From Thelonectria olida (Eukaryota > Ascomycota > Sordariomycetes > Hypocreales > Nectriaceae), in contig JAGPYM010000059.1 in the NCBI GenBank assembly GCA_020736575.1, forward strand, positions 1 through 64,000: a stretch of 64,000 bases of DNA. Direction: 5' to 3'. Every line of letters begins with the position of its first letter. Position 1 is the first letter of the stretch. The notes under the pieces were generated by a model that made no database searches, was not told the origin of the DNA, and saw only the letters and a list, made by a program, of their open reading frames with translations. Of the stretch, positions 41,562-51,857 are shown piece by piece. Both the position numbers and the translations under genes were made by a program.

Positions 41562-42871
41562 CCCATCATTAAATCTTTACTATAGATACGTCCCTAACTG
41601 ATATCCATGATCTTGATAAATGTGATCCAGGCGGCCAAAAAAACTCTAAGATGTTCCTTTATAGTTGAAGATATACAGGATGCTTTAACTAACCCGGATA
41701 GCTTTGTTTTAACATCTTCACGGCGACTAAGGAAGCGAGGGACCTAGTTATGACCGACTAGTTCCTCATCTCTACCAATTCTTACAATAAGCTATGCGAA
41801 GCCCTAAACCTAAGAGTGGCTAGGGGCCCGGCTAGCTGCTTCTTCTTATAGAATCCAACGTATAAACTCTTCTCCTTGCCCGACTTATAGTTATTAATAT
41901 AGTTCCATCACTAAATGGATATTGAGGTGGCCATTGAGCCGGCTTTATAAAGTTTTACAAGGTATCCCGAACGCCGCCGCGGCGGCTCTCATCGGGGACC
42001 ATCGTGTCTCTACAATTGCACGGTCAATGAGATATTCACGATCTATACTCATTCTAGAAGGCATTTTGGAAAGTTTGATCTATTTTAATAACACACTGAT
42101 ATTGTTGTGGCCGACTTACTGATCAATTGCTTGAGAGATAAAACCACATGCCAAATGTCTGGAAGAAGGGCCTCTTCAATTTTAGTTACAGAATTGGTCC
42201 GGCATGGACTCAAACCAAGAGACGGTAAGCAAAGCATCACAGCAACGCCCCAAGGCCGCGAAAACGGCACCCAAGGAAGCTCTCAGGCATAAAAACTTTC
42301 CCATCCATTCCTTATTGAAGAAAAGCTAGGATGATATCGCCAAATTGTAAAAATGGATTGAGTAAGCATGCAAAGCCTTGCCTGACCACTGAACTGTAAA
42401 GCTCACTTCTTCAATTGAGTGTAAGCTACGAATAGCTATACACGCGCGAGATTAGTATAAAGATATCGACCTACGCATTCAGGGCTTTCAATTGATATAC
42501 TTCTTAACTTCTTATGACTTTTGATTATTGCGCAGTTGAAGAGTTTATAAGAAAGGGGAAAACGAGGGCGGGAAGATGGGGCAGTTCTTGACTTTTGGCA
42601 TGAAATGTTAAATTATCACTATTTATCACGATGACGAAAATGGGGTTGTGGCGTGACTTTGGGAACCGTCTGTATCCCCTTATGAAAAGTAATGTTTCAA
42701 CCTGCGTGATCCATGCACTCGACTGGTACTTTGGGCACTTCGAATTTAAAAGTGCTGAATCCCGCACCTCGACGCCGATCGCTCCATTTTCTTTACCTCT
42801 TTCGGCCGTTCTTCAGTATATCGGCCCTTTTTCGGAGATTTAGCCTCATTCGACTGGCTGCATCGTTCACT
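41562..42871. other. Intergenic; no gene recognised
   Basis: Short ORFs without domains. The last 200 bp serve as the presumed promoter of the amylase relic. Confidence 0.5.
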
Positions 42872-43880
42872 ATGAAGTTTCTGGAAGCTATTGCTGCTCT
42901 CCTCGCTAGCTCCCTGTCCCTTACCTCAGCGGTGGATACGGCTGCTTGGGAGTCCAGAAACATCTACTTTGTTCTCACCGATCGCATCGCTCGTAACGGT
43001 GACGATAATGGCGGCAGCAGCTGTGGAAATCTGGGCTCATACTGTGGAGGAACGTTTAAATGCCTCGAATCAAAACTTGACTATATTAAAGGCATGGGAT
43101 TTGACGCCATCTGGATCACCCCGGTTGTCTCTAGTAAGTTTTCAAGGTTGGAGGAGAACAGAGCCCTGGTTGACAGCTCTTAGACATCCCGGGCGGATAC
43201 CATGGGTACTAGGCAAACGACTTGTACTCTATCAACTCTAACTATGGCTCCTCTGACGACTTGAAGAGCCTCGTCAACTCTGCCCATAGCAAGGTAGCAG
43301 CATATAAGCGTTTCAGTCAACCGTCACTCACCGTTCTCCCCAGGGCATCTATATCATGGTCGACGTGGTTGCTAACCACATGGGCTACGGCAATATTACC
43401 AACTTCAAGCCCGTGCCTCTGAACCAGGAAAGCTCGTACCACTCCGCCTGTGACATCCACTCCTCCAACCAGAATATCGTGGAGAACTGTCGTATTGCTG
43501 GCCTCCCAGACGTCAACACGCAGAGTTCAGAGATCCGCAAGTTGTACCAAGACTGGATCAAATGGCTAGTCAGCGAGTTCGGTTTTGATGGCGTCCGAAT
43601 TGATACTGTCAAGCACGTCGAAAAGGACTTTCGGCCCCCCTTCGCCTCGGCTGCTGGAGTTTATATTATCGGAGAGGTGTTTGATGGTGGCCCAGACTAT
43701 CTAGTGGGATACGGTCCGTGGCTAAAGACGCTCCTCCCGCCCAAGCTCACCAGAGCTCGCGTCCTCACTTACGGCTACGATGCGTACATCGTGCGAAAAT
43801 CGGGTGCATCCTCAAATCGCCTAATCGATGGCACCACGAACCTCCTCAGTGATATTTCCCACGCAAGGATTTGTCGATAG
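42872..43880 (+). pseudogene. Truncated secreted alpha-amylase (GH13) fused to a hydrolase fragment
   Basis: Exon 1 (42872-43133) encodes a signal peptide (M-K-F-L-E-A-I-A-A-L-L-A-S-S-L-S) and the GH13 start R-N-I-Y-F-V-L-T-D-R. Exon 2 (43184-43293) has N-I-P-G-G-Y-H-G-Y then TAG at 43210-43212 where Trp is expected. Exon 3 (43344-43880) holds conserved region I D-V-V-A-N-H-M, region II F-D-G-V-R-I-D-T-V-K-H (nucleophile Asp) and region III G-E-V-F-D-G (acid Glu). After G-G-P-D-Y near 43710 the sequence changes. It continues in frame with W-L-K-T-L-L-P-P-K-L and R-V-L-T-Y-G-Y-D-A, typical of DUF676-like hydrolase domains at the N-terminus of many fungal NLRs. Region IV (the third catalytic Asp) and the C-terminal domain are absent. 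The TGG-to-TAG change fits C-to-T at CpA on the opposite strand. Confidence 0.85.
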
Positions 43881-44124
43881 TTTCGGCTAGCCGCTTTTCT
43901 GTATGTACACTGTATAAGTACTGTGTGGGGCATCCCACTCGATCCTGCACCCCATGTCCAGAAACCCCCGTCGCGTGCGTAGGTAGTTGTTTAGGCACCA
44001 GAGATTAAGTCACGGCTAATAGTTCTATGTTGAGGAACGCCATTGATGAACCGCGTGAGGAGTTGAAACATCTTCCTTTTTCCTCTCGTCTTCTGCAGCC
44101 TGCGGCCAAAACGATTTACCTCCC

Positions 44125-44663
44125 GTAAAGAAGTTCCTTAAGCATTGGTGCACCTACAGGTAGAACAAAGTACGAGCCTTTCCCTATAGAGCTGCTCTCG
44201 CAAAGGGAAGATGACCCTCGAACGTATACGGCAAACTGCCATTGCGGGCAATTTAAATACGAAGTCAAGCTCTCGCCCCCCTTTCCGGAACATCAAATTG
44301 CGTCGTGCAACTGCTCCATCTGCCGTTGGAATGGATATCTGTTAGCTTACCCTCTCCGTGACAATATCAAGATTCTTCGCGGCGAAGATCAAATGGCAAA
44401 GTACAGTTTCAATCGACACAAAGCGACACATGTCTTCTGTCCGACTTGTGGCAGCTCTGTGTGGATAGACTTCAACAACCAAGAGGCTAAGGACGTCATT
44501 GGTATCAATGTATGTGGATGTTGCCTTGCTTCCACGTTTACAGCCAAGTACTCACTCACCGGGGCAGGTTCGCTTGATCAAGGGTATTGATCTAGATTCT
44601 TTAAAGTTCAGATTCGTAGATGGCGCAAGCCATTCTGGAGCCTACCAAGGCGAAGAGACATAG
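44125..44663 (+). CDS. GFA/CENP-V-type zinc-binding protein, 5' end unresolved
   Basis: The frame includes Y-T-A-N-C-H-C-G-Q-F, then S-C-N-C-S-I-C-R-W-N-G-Y-L, and F-C-P-T-C-G-S-S-V-W-I-D. These are the Cys pairs that bind zinc in the GFA (glutathione-dependent formaldehyde-activating) fold. A GTATGT..GGCAG intron (44510-44567) leads to exon 2, V-R-L-I-K-G-I-D-L-D-S-L-K-F-R-F-V-D-G, ending at TAG 44661-44663. The frame is open leftward to a stop near 44124 but has no ATG, so an upstream exon or a truncated 5' end must be assumed. A LINE fragment starts at or just before the stop codon. The zinc-binding part is intact; function as an actual formaldehyde-activating enzyme is doubtful for the family as a whole. 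Confidence 0.7.
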
Positions 44664-45240
44664 GTCTCAGAGAGTAACCAAAGCAGAGCGCACACCAGAG
44701 GAGCCACTATATCAAGCTCGTTCTACACGGATAAGACTAGCGATTACACATTTGCATAAGCCGCAGATATTGCCTAGTAGGGTAGGGAACTATATAAAGC
44801 GAATCGACAAGGCGTTACCAGGTAAACATACATGTACCCTATATGATGCCCTAAAGAGTCCCGAATCAGACGTGCTATCCTAACTCCGGATCGGGATGAT
44901 GAGGATTCATACTTGCCCGCACAAGATTTGTGCAGTGGATTCTAGCATGTGTGACTATGGATATGCAGTAGCTACGATGAATATTTTCTGTTCCGGTATT
45001 CGAAGTGGGATGCACAACGAGAAGGCATGCGTCAGTTACTGAGGATAGGATGCTGAATACTTGAAGAAGTTAGCCTTCAAGCAGGCCTGTCACGCGAAGT
45101 CAAGCGAAGTGAGACTGACAAGCACAAGGAAGAAATGTAGGGTTTTTGGGTGTTTGAGACCAATCGTTAGAAGCGTAAATAGCCTAGCGTGCTGACCCTA
45201 TGAGGCCTCCCGGGCGGAATAAATTCCATTCCTTCATTGC
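44650..45240 (+). mobile_element. 5'-truncated Tad-like LINE, 3' end
   Basis: Encodes the post-RNase-H tail of a LINE ORF2: Y-I-K-R-I-D-K-A-L-P-G-K-H-T-C-T-L-Y-D-A-L-K, then after a TAA at about 44881 a degenerate L-R-I-G-M. The intact copy at 61.2-62.8 kb reads K-K-V-D-A-A-L-P-G-K-H-T-R-L-L-Y-D-G-L and L-R-T-G-M-A-R-L-N-G-Y-L. The 3' end has CCGGGCGGAATAAAT followed by a short pyrimidine-rich tail. The 5' boundary with the GFA gene is not sharp and target duplications were not found. Confidence 0.75.
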
Positions 45241-45394
45241 TTTCTATTCAATCTGGACAAGATATGATATCAAGGAAGGATGTTGATAGACAGTTGGAAA
45301 AGGAAATACGAGATGTCGCATTGCTGAATTGACCTGCAAAAGGGAATGCGCACTCCGCTAGTGCATACTGTATTACTGGCTTAATCCTCAGTGA

Positions 45395-45619
45395 GACACG
45401 TCAGAACAGTGTCCGCCCGAGGATGGCCGGACCAGGTTAGAGGTCTGTGGGAAGTGCGGCAGGCCCGAATACAATTCCTGGATGTGTGAGAAAGATGAAG
45501 GTGATCCATGTATATACGTCCGACTAGAATTAAACGATTGTAGCCGTTGTGGTGCTATGACTGAGCTCAATTGTGATAAGTGTGGTGGACATTCCGCCAC
45601 GGCTTATCAACCACGTTAA
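45395..45619 (+). other. Cysteine-rich open stretch with four CxxC pairs or near-pairs
   Basis: Seventy-four open codons end at TAA 45617-45619 and contain V-C-G-K-C-G-R-P-E-Y-N-S-W-M-C, then D-C-S-R-C-G-A-M-T and N-C-D-K-C-G-G-H. The spacing suggests zinc binding. There is no upstream ATG in frame before the internal W-M-C, so this may be the last exon or a relic of a larger gene. Family not recognised. Confidence 0.4.
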
Positions 45620-46024
45620 GAGGAAGACCCTGCGGGGAAAGCTAACCCCCTCAACGGCAGGCTCGTCGACGAACCAGCTGCACCGCTCGCCAGTCGCCTC
45701 GTTGACGAGGGAGCAGGGCAGACCGCCGTTGGTATCGAAAATCTGCTTCATGATGTCCTTTTTACCGCCGCCGGTAGCGACAAACGCGACGCGGATGGCA
45801 TGGGTGACGACGGGAAGAGTGAGAGTAATGCGGCATTGGGGTGGCTTGGGGGAGTCGTCGATGGGAGCGACCCAAGAGCTCGTCTCACGGAGGAGGGCGT
45901 GGCCGGGGAAGAGAGAGCAGGTGTGGCCGTCGGGTCCGCAGCCGAGGAGGAGAAGATCAAAGATGGGGAGACGGACGGAGTCGCGGCTGGCAAAGCTGGC
46001 GACTAGGACCAGAGCCCAGCCCAT
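45600..46024 (-). pseudogene. 6-phosphogluconolactonase, C-terminal half only
   Basis: The minus-strand frame has L-P-I-F-D-L-L-L-L-G-C-G-P-D-G-H-T-C-S-L-F-P-G-H, the 6PGL signature. It continues with A-P-I-D-D-S-P-K-P-P, R-I-T-L-T-L-P-V-V, and V-A-F-V-A-T-G-G-G-K-K, ending at C-S-W-F-V-D. The N-terminal half (catalytic-domain start) is absent upstream, where the sequence becomes unrelated near 46015. The tail after residue about 130 is also foreign. This enzyme belongs to the oxidative pentose phosphate pathway, and the genome presumably has an intact copy elsewhere. Confidence 0.8.
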
Positions 46025-47108
46025 CAGCTCCTATCCAGACTTTACGCAGTTGGCTACGTGCAGGATTGATCGGGCAGTTGGATCCATACTGACAGAATGT
46101 CAGACAATTGGTTCCACAGGGATCATTGATGGCACCAGTCAATTGATGAGAGTTATCTAAAGAACAAAAGAAATTGAACAGCCATGTGTTCGGGCACAGC
46201 TATTTAAGCTCATGTTGTTAGGATTGGATTCCTAGATGCGGAAAGCCGGATGTGAAACCGGATGCACGACCCCAAACGTACGGGCCGCGTTTCACATTCG
46301 GTCGCGCCAAGCACCGTGGTACCTGGTGGTGATATGCGACACAGATCATCAGTTTCTGCTCCGCAAAGCAGGCCCAGTTAGGAGACCGGACAACCGTGAT
46401 GATACCCATTCGGGGAAACCAACTTTGCTCGATGGCAATGCGCCATGTGTCGACATGACCACTGAATCACAGAAGTCTGCGCCTCACAGCGCGGTTGGTT
46501 CCTCAACTCCAGCACACATGAATCGCCAAGGCCCTATCTTACGCATCCTGACCTAAATGGGGTTCCTTGCCAAGGTGATAACATACCTGCGAGCGACACC
46601 TCTACTCGCCATGAGACGGTCGCCGAGAGTCCTCGTGGAAGTCCCGGAAACCTGACTCTGGACTCCCCTGAAGGACAGGATCTTGCGATAACGTAAATCA
46701 GCGCTTTACCATCCCCGTGGCAGCATGTGGCCGTATTTGTTTGGTATGTGGCTGCGATTAGTTACGCTTTCGACGAGAGTTTTGTCCATCCAACAGACAT
46801 CACCGGTGGACAGCTTGGCGATAACATATCATGCCACCAGTGCAGCCTCGGAATCCATTCCGCGACGCCTCGGAGTTCGTAATGACGTTGCCAGAAGTCA
46901 AACTCACGTGGCCGTCTTTTGTTCGATCCGGCACGGGTGCCGATATCCTCAAAGACATGAGACCATGTTGCCTGTCGATCATCTACTTATACCTGACACG
47001 CACGTTGCAAAACATGTCGTTCAAATCACTCAGATCGATGCAATTCCAATCCTACTCAACAATACCACCTCCCTTCACCAAATCAACAACTCGCTTTCTT
47101 GATCCAAA
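46025..47108. other. Intergenic; no gene recognised
   Basis: Includes a 106-codon ORF (46236-46556) without recognisable motifs, and the promoter of the MARVEL gene. Confidence 0.5.
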
Positions 47109-47933
47109 ATGTCGGACTCAGGCGCTGCCCACAAGATCGTCTCTGTCATCCTTCGATTTATAGAGTTTTCCTGCGCCGTAATCGTCCTCGGTCTTCTCTC
47201 GCGGCTCGCCTACATGTTAAGCATTGCCGGGGTGAATATGGACGGACGCCTTGTGTATACCATGGTTGTCGCGGGCATCGGCATTGCCTATTCGATCATT
47301 TTCTGCCTCCCATTTGATGCTCTCTTTACGGGCTTTGCCCTTGACTTCATCCTCTTTATTATGTGGCTGGTGGCATTTTGTCTGCTCGAAACGGTAATAT
47401 ACCTTAACTCTCTCCATGGGATAGATGCTGACGTGAGCGACTTGGGGGTTAGAAAACGAAGAGCCACACGTGTTCAGCTACCTGGTACTATAATTATTGG
47501 GGTTACTATTGGGGCCATTACTGGACCGTTGGACCGGCTGGCCGAGTCAATATTAACCAAGCAGGATGTGCCCAGTGGCGAACCGTTCTTGCCTTCTCGT
47601 TCATCGCTTGGTTCTTTCACCTTATCAGTGGAATCCTCGTAAGACGCGAGCTAGCATTGGGAATTAATGGTCAAAAGCTGATTTGGAGTAGGGCGTATAC
47701 GTCTTCCGCCACTACGTTCTGGTCAAGGACATGGTGCATTCCGCTAAGCAACAGATGCAGAAGATGTCGCAGTGAGTGAAATCAAGGACCCCAAGATGTC
47801 AAGTGCTGATATTTTCATTTTCTCAATATACAGCAGCAACTACACTTCAAATGGTTATACTCGGGATTCTACTCACGTGGAACCTACTCAGGAGCAACAG
47901 GTCGACCCTGCTCAGGCCCGCTCCGAGGTCTAA
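47109..47933 (+). CDS. MARVEL-domain tetraspan membrane protein, four exons
   Basis: Exons 47109-47393, 47453-47638, 47692-47771 and 47834-47933 give 216 residues in one frame. Three introns of 53-62 bp have GTAATA, GTAAGA and GTGAGT donors and TAG/TAG/CAG acceptors. Four hydrophobic spans are visible: I-V-S-V-I-L-R-F-I-E-F-S-C-A-V-I-V-L-G-L-L, then M-V-V-A-G-I-G-I-A-Y-S, then F-I-L-F-I-M-W-L-V-A-F-C-L-L, and V-L-A-F-S-F-I-A-W-F-F-H-L-I-S-G-I-L. Between TM3 and TM4 is the family's loop with C-S-A-T-W-Y-Y-N-Y-W-G-Y-Y-W-G and Q-A-G-C-A-Q-W-R. A Gln/Ser-rich cytosolic tail follows. MARVEL proteins act in membrane apposition and vesicle trafficking. It appears intact. Confidence 0.9.
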
Positions 47934-48585
47934 TGGAAAGGATGTCTGTAATTTGGCCCATCACAACCCCTCCGTCTTGTTCATATATATAGTGGTTTGG
48001 TTGGTTAATTAAAGTCGGTTTGTGATAGTAATACCAACACTAATATAATATCGGGTATATAAGTCTATTTCTCCGTAGTGTTTCCCTGCGGCTGTTCCAT
48101 AAATAATATTTGAGTACTGCCATGTTGCCATGAAGCTCAGCTGTGATTTGTTTCTCGCGTATTCAATGCGCCTTTGCGATATCGAGCACTTGCTCCCGAG
48201 TTGCATCCAGCTGGGCGAATCATGGCAAGCCTCAATTTGGTGCCCGCGACCTTAGATTGTCCGGCAGTGAATGTGGCTTGAATGGCTTCAAACCTTGGAC
48301 TTAACGTTGGCTAAGTCCGACCGAGCCCGCGTTGAGTTTGGCGCTCTCAATGGCATGACAATTGTTCCTCAAACCATGAGAGATGCTCATGTGTACATGT
48401 CACGATGCTATTCAATGGCATTCATTGGTTCTAGGGGCTGTCTTGGCGATGCAACCTCTTTGTCATAGTTCGACACTCACAGTCGGGAACGGGCCTTTGC
48501 AAACATTTTACACGACGAGACGGGACGGAAACGTTATGTTAGAAAATCAGAGTTTCACAACCTAGATCTCTGTTTTCAGCATGGC
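47934..48585. other. Convergent intergenic region
   Basis: 3' flanks of the MARVEL (+) and lysophospholipase (-) genes. No gene seen. Confidence 0.5.
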
Positions 48586-50683
48586 TCACATCATCACAAA
48601 CAACACAACCAAAGCCACCAAGCTGCAGGTTCCCAGGCTACCCACCCGAGCGGCCGACTTCTCCGCGCCACTTTCGCTTCCGCTTTCGAGTATCTGCGCT
48701 GGCTCATATGCAGCTGGCGTGGTTGAGTTGGACGTCCCGTTCCAGCAAAAGCTCGAAAAGCACGATGTACATGTTTGGGGTATGTCCGTCTTCGTGCGAG
48801 CGAAGCTGCGAGCCAAGATAGCACATGCCACACACGTGGGCCAGTCAGAGTCTATAGTGCCGTTGCCCATGGTTGCGACATTATACCCGTTGCGTATGAC
48901 CTCGTCTCGCTCTTCAATGCTGTAGTCCATATCAAATGTCGAGAAGTTGGAGTAATAGGAATAGGGCGCATTTGGCAGATAGACAATGAGCGGCCCGGAG
49001 GATGAGTTGGCGTCACACCCAAAAAACGTCGGTCGCTTATTGAGGCCCAGGTTGATGAATGTGTTCTGGTCTGGGACCCGTGGAAAGTCAGAGCTGTCGG
49101 TTGCGGCACTGTCCTTTGACCTGTTGTACGTCGCGAAGAGAGCAGTCCCGTTTGGCCACTCGAGCGTCGTATCGGCCGATCCGTCCACGGCGAAGATGAC
49201 ATCGACCTGCCGCTCGGGGAGAATGAGCGGGTGCAAAGGAATATTTTGCAAGTCCTCGCCACCATCGACAAGTGTGAGAATGGTGGTGTTGGCACTCGTA
49301 TTGTTGTCTGGATTGAACCGGTAGAATGGATTTGGCCAGCTCGCAATATCTCTGTTTTCTTCCCCAAGATCCTCCAATGTGTTGTTTATAGCCCCCACCA
49401 GAAAATCTGGAACGCCTGACACCTGACTAATCAGCAGGAAGGCTTGGTTGAACAGAGACGAAGATGTCCCCATGACAAAGCCGGCGTTGTCAAAGCCAGC
49501 GATGCATCTCTCATCTTTGGCAAGCGTCCCGTCGGAAAAGTTTGAGCCGATGTACTTCAGCGGCGCAAAGGCAGAGATGCCTGGATCGTACGACCCCATC
49601 TCCCAAGGGTTGAACTCGAATACAGTAGAGTTGGACGGAATCAGAAGTTGTCCGAAAGGTCTCTCCACCGCGACGATGAGGGGCATTGGTGCAACAGCCC
49701 GTGTGAAATCACTATCCCCCGCAATGGACGAGAACGTGTATGCTACGGCCGGCCGAGGTTAGCTTACCCTTCACGTACTGGAATGATTTTGAGCATCAAT
49801 CATACCGGGCCCTCCGTCACTGGCGTTGACTAGCTGGTACGACAAGGCCCTCCCCCAGTAGTCGGTGATGGTTTTGTTGAATCCAGCATCGACTTTGTCC
49901 TTGACGGTCTGGTTTAGCTCACGATAATACTTTGTCGTAGACAGACCTTCAGGTCCTGTAGTGAATCAGTGGGCACATGTTTACTGCGAGGGCTGGGACA
50001 AAGCTGACGAACCTTCAAAGATGGAATTTTGGAACTGCCAAAGCGTGCTCAGGAAGCCGTTTGTCGTAAAGATGATCGAGTCCACCGATGTGAAGTTTTG
50101 CACATAAAGGCTTCCCACCAGCCAACTACCGCCAGATAAGCCGCTGAGATACGTCGTTGCTTGAAGCAGACCACCCAGTTTGCCGTCGGTGGTCGAATTC
50201 GCGGTTCGATTGTCAAACGCCGAGAGGGCGCCGGCGCCGTTCATCAGTGCCCTGTAACCTCCGCCAGAGATGGCAATGCCAATTCGAGGCACACGATCGT
50301 TGTTGGAGGTGAAATTGTCGATGTAGGAGTTGGTGTCAAAGCCGCTGATGCCCGCCTGACTGAGCACGGCCTTCAGCGCTGGAATGGTGTTGTTCCCGCG
50401 CAGCGGAAGCCATTCCGTTTCATTGGGTGATAGGCCTGTCGCCGTCCGAATTGATGGCCGCGCTTTGGGGCATGGGACTGCCGCTGGAGCGTAGCCGTCT
50501 GGCGCGACCGCTGCGGCTCTTTGCTCGAGACACCACGACTGATCATCGTCTGCGGAGGCCCATGTTACAGCTATGTGTTCTGGTTAGCGCAGAATTCCTC
50601 TTAGGATACCGAAACGTGCACATACTGACGAGTAGTTGAAGCAGGGTTGTTGCCAGGTTCAGCTGATTATGAATCAACATCAT
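48586..50683 (-). CDS. Lysophospholipase / phospholipase B (cPLA2 catalytic domain)
   Basis: Exons 50626-50683, 50013-50570, 49806-49955 and 48586-49742 give 640 residues with three introns of 55-63 bp. The N-terminus is a signal peptide (hydrophobic [15 protein letters not shown]). Catalytic features follow fungal PLBs: [14 protein letters not shown] (oxyanion and Arg), G-L-S-G-G-S-W (nucleophile Ser) and T-L-V-D-G-G-E-D (Asp). There are many N-x-S/T sites. The C-terminus has a Cys-rich segment, a Ser-rich stretch, and a hydrophobic tail ([13 protein letters not shown]), consistent with a GPI anchor. It releases fatty acids from (lyso)phospholipids at the cell surface. No lesion is visible. 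Confidence 0.93.
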
Positions 50684-51857
50684 GGCGAATTGGTTGAGGA
50701 TTAGTGCTGGAATGCGAGTTCGGTGGACGTTTGTCCCCTCGCCATCTACTCTGAATGATGAGGATGAGGGAGTTCAAGGTGGAAATCATAAACGCGCCCT
50801 TTCAACAGCTTTATAATAAAGGATCAACTCCTTTAGTTTCATCCCCCATTCCAAGCCATTCTCCATCCAGGTTCCCCAAGGTTGAAGGCCAATAAACCGT
50901 CAAGCCATTGGTTGCAAACGTGTTCCCTACGTCTACCTGAGGCATCTGTTTGAAGCATGTATCACTCCATGGCGATCGAGGCGCACTGCTAGTCAAATCC
51001 GGCCCGACGTCTCAGAGGCCAATTTTTGAATATTCAATCAGTCGCCGAGCAGCTGTTTGAAGCTTTCGAGCCAGGACTGTGACATAGTTTCGTATTCGGA
51101 GAAGGGGGGGCGGCACAATCCGATAAAAAAGAAACTTAGCTGCCACAATGACGCCTCAAAGTCAACACCGCAAAGGTTGTCCTTTAGACTTTGTGAGCTT
51201 TCCGTCTTACATCATTCTGAAGTATTGAAGTGCCTCCCGCCTCGTTTCGCGGGGCCGCAGTGCCTCCCAGACGGTATCGATGAGCCCTGGACAGCTTTGA
51301 CTACCCTGCTCTCCAACCATCGACGACTTGTCAGCCACCGCAAATTGTTCATAAATACTACAAAAATGACCGACAACCTAGCATGAGATATTCCGTACTC
51401 CGTACAATCAATGGGATCTTGAGCTATCGTAATATGGGGTGCTGGGCGGATACTCGTGGTGGTTTCTGGAACAATGCGCACAGTGAGTGCAGCGATGGTG
51501 GCTGGTGGCATTTGATTAGCAGGTCTGAAATGGAGCATTGACATGATGGTTGGGCGGGGAGTGCAACTTCCGGAATGTCGTGGTTGGCTATTGGCGCTTG
51601 TAGAGAGCTGTATATATTCACCTCCTTGTGCCTCGAAGGATCTCGGGCGTCGTTGGTGTGAGGGTTGACCCAGTCAAGAGGGACGAGCAGCTTTGCGCAT
51701 TTGTGCGTGGTGTAGCAGGGCGTGTAGTTGAGGCTGGTGGATGGTCATCACGGCTGATGGTATCAGCGAGACGGCTTCTGCTCGGATCGATGAGTTGGAA
51801 CGACGACGGATTGTCACTGAATCGGCATATGCCAGCGCGAAGGAGTTGGTGCGGCGA
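50684..51857. other. Intergenic; no gene recognised
   Basis: Promoter of the lysophospholipase gene, then the 3' flank of the ligase gene. ORFs are short and without domains. Confidence 0.5.
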
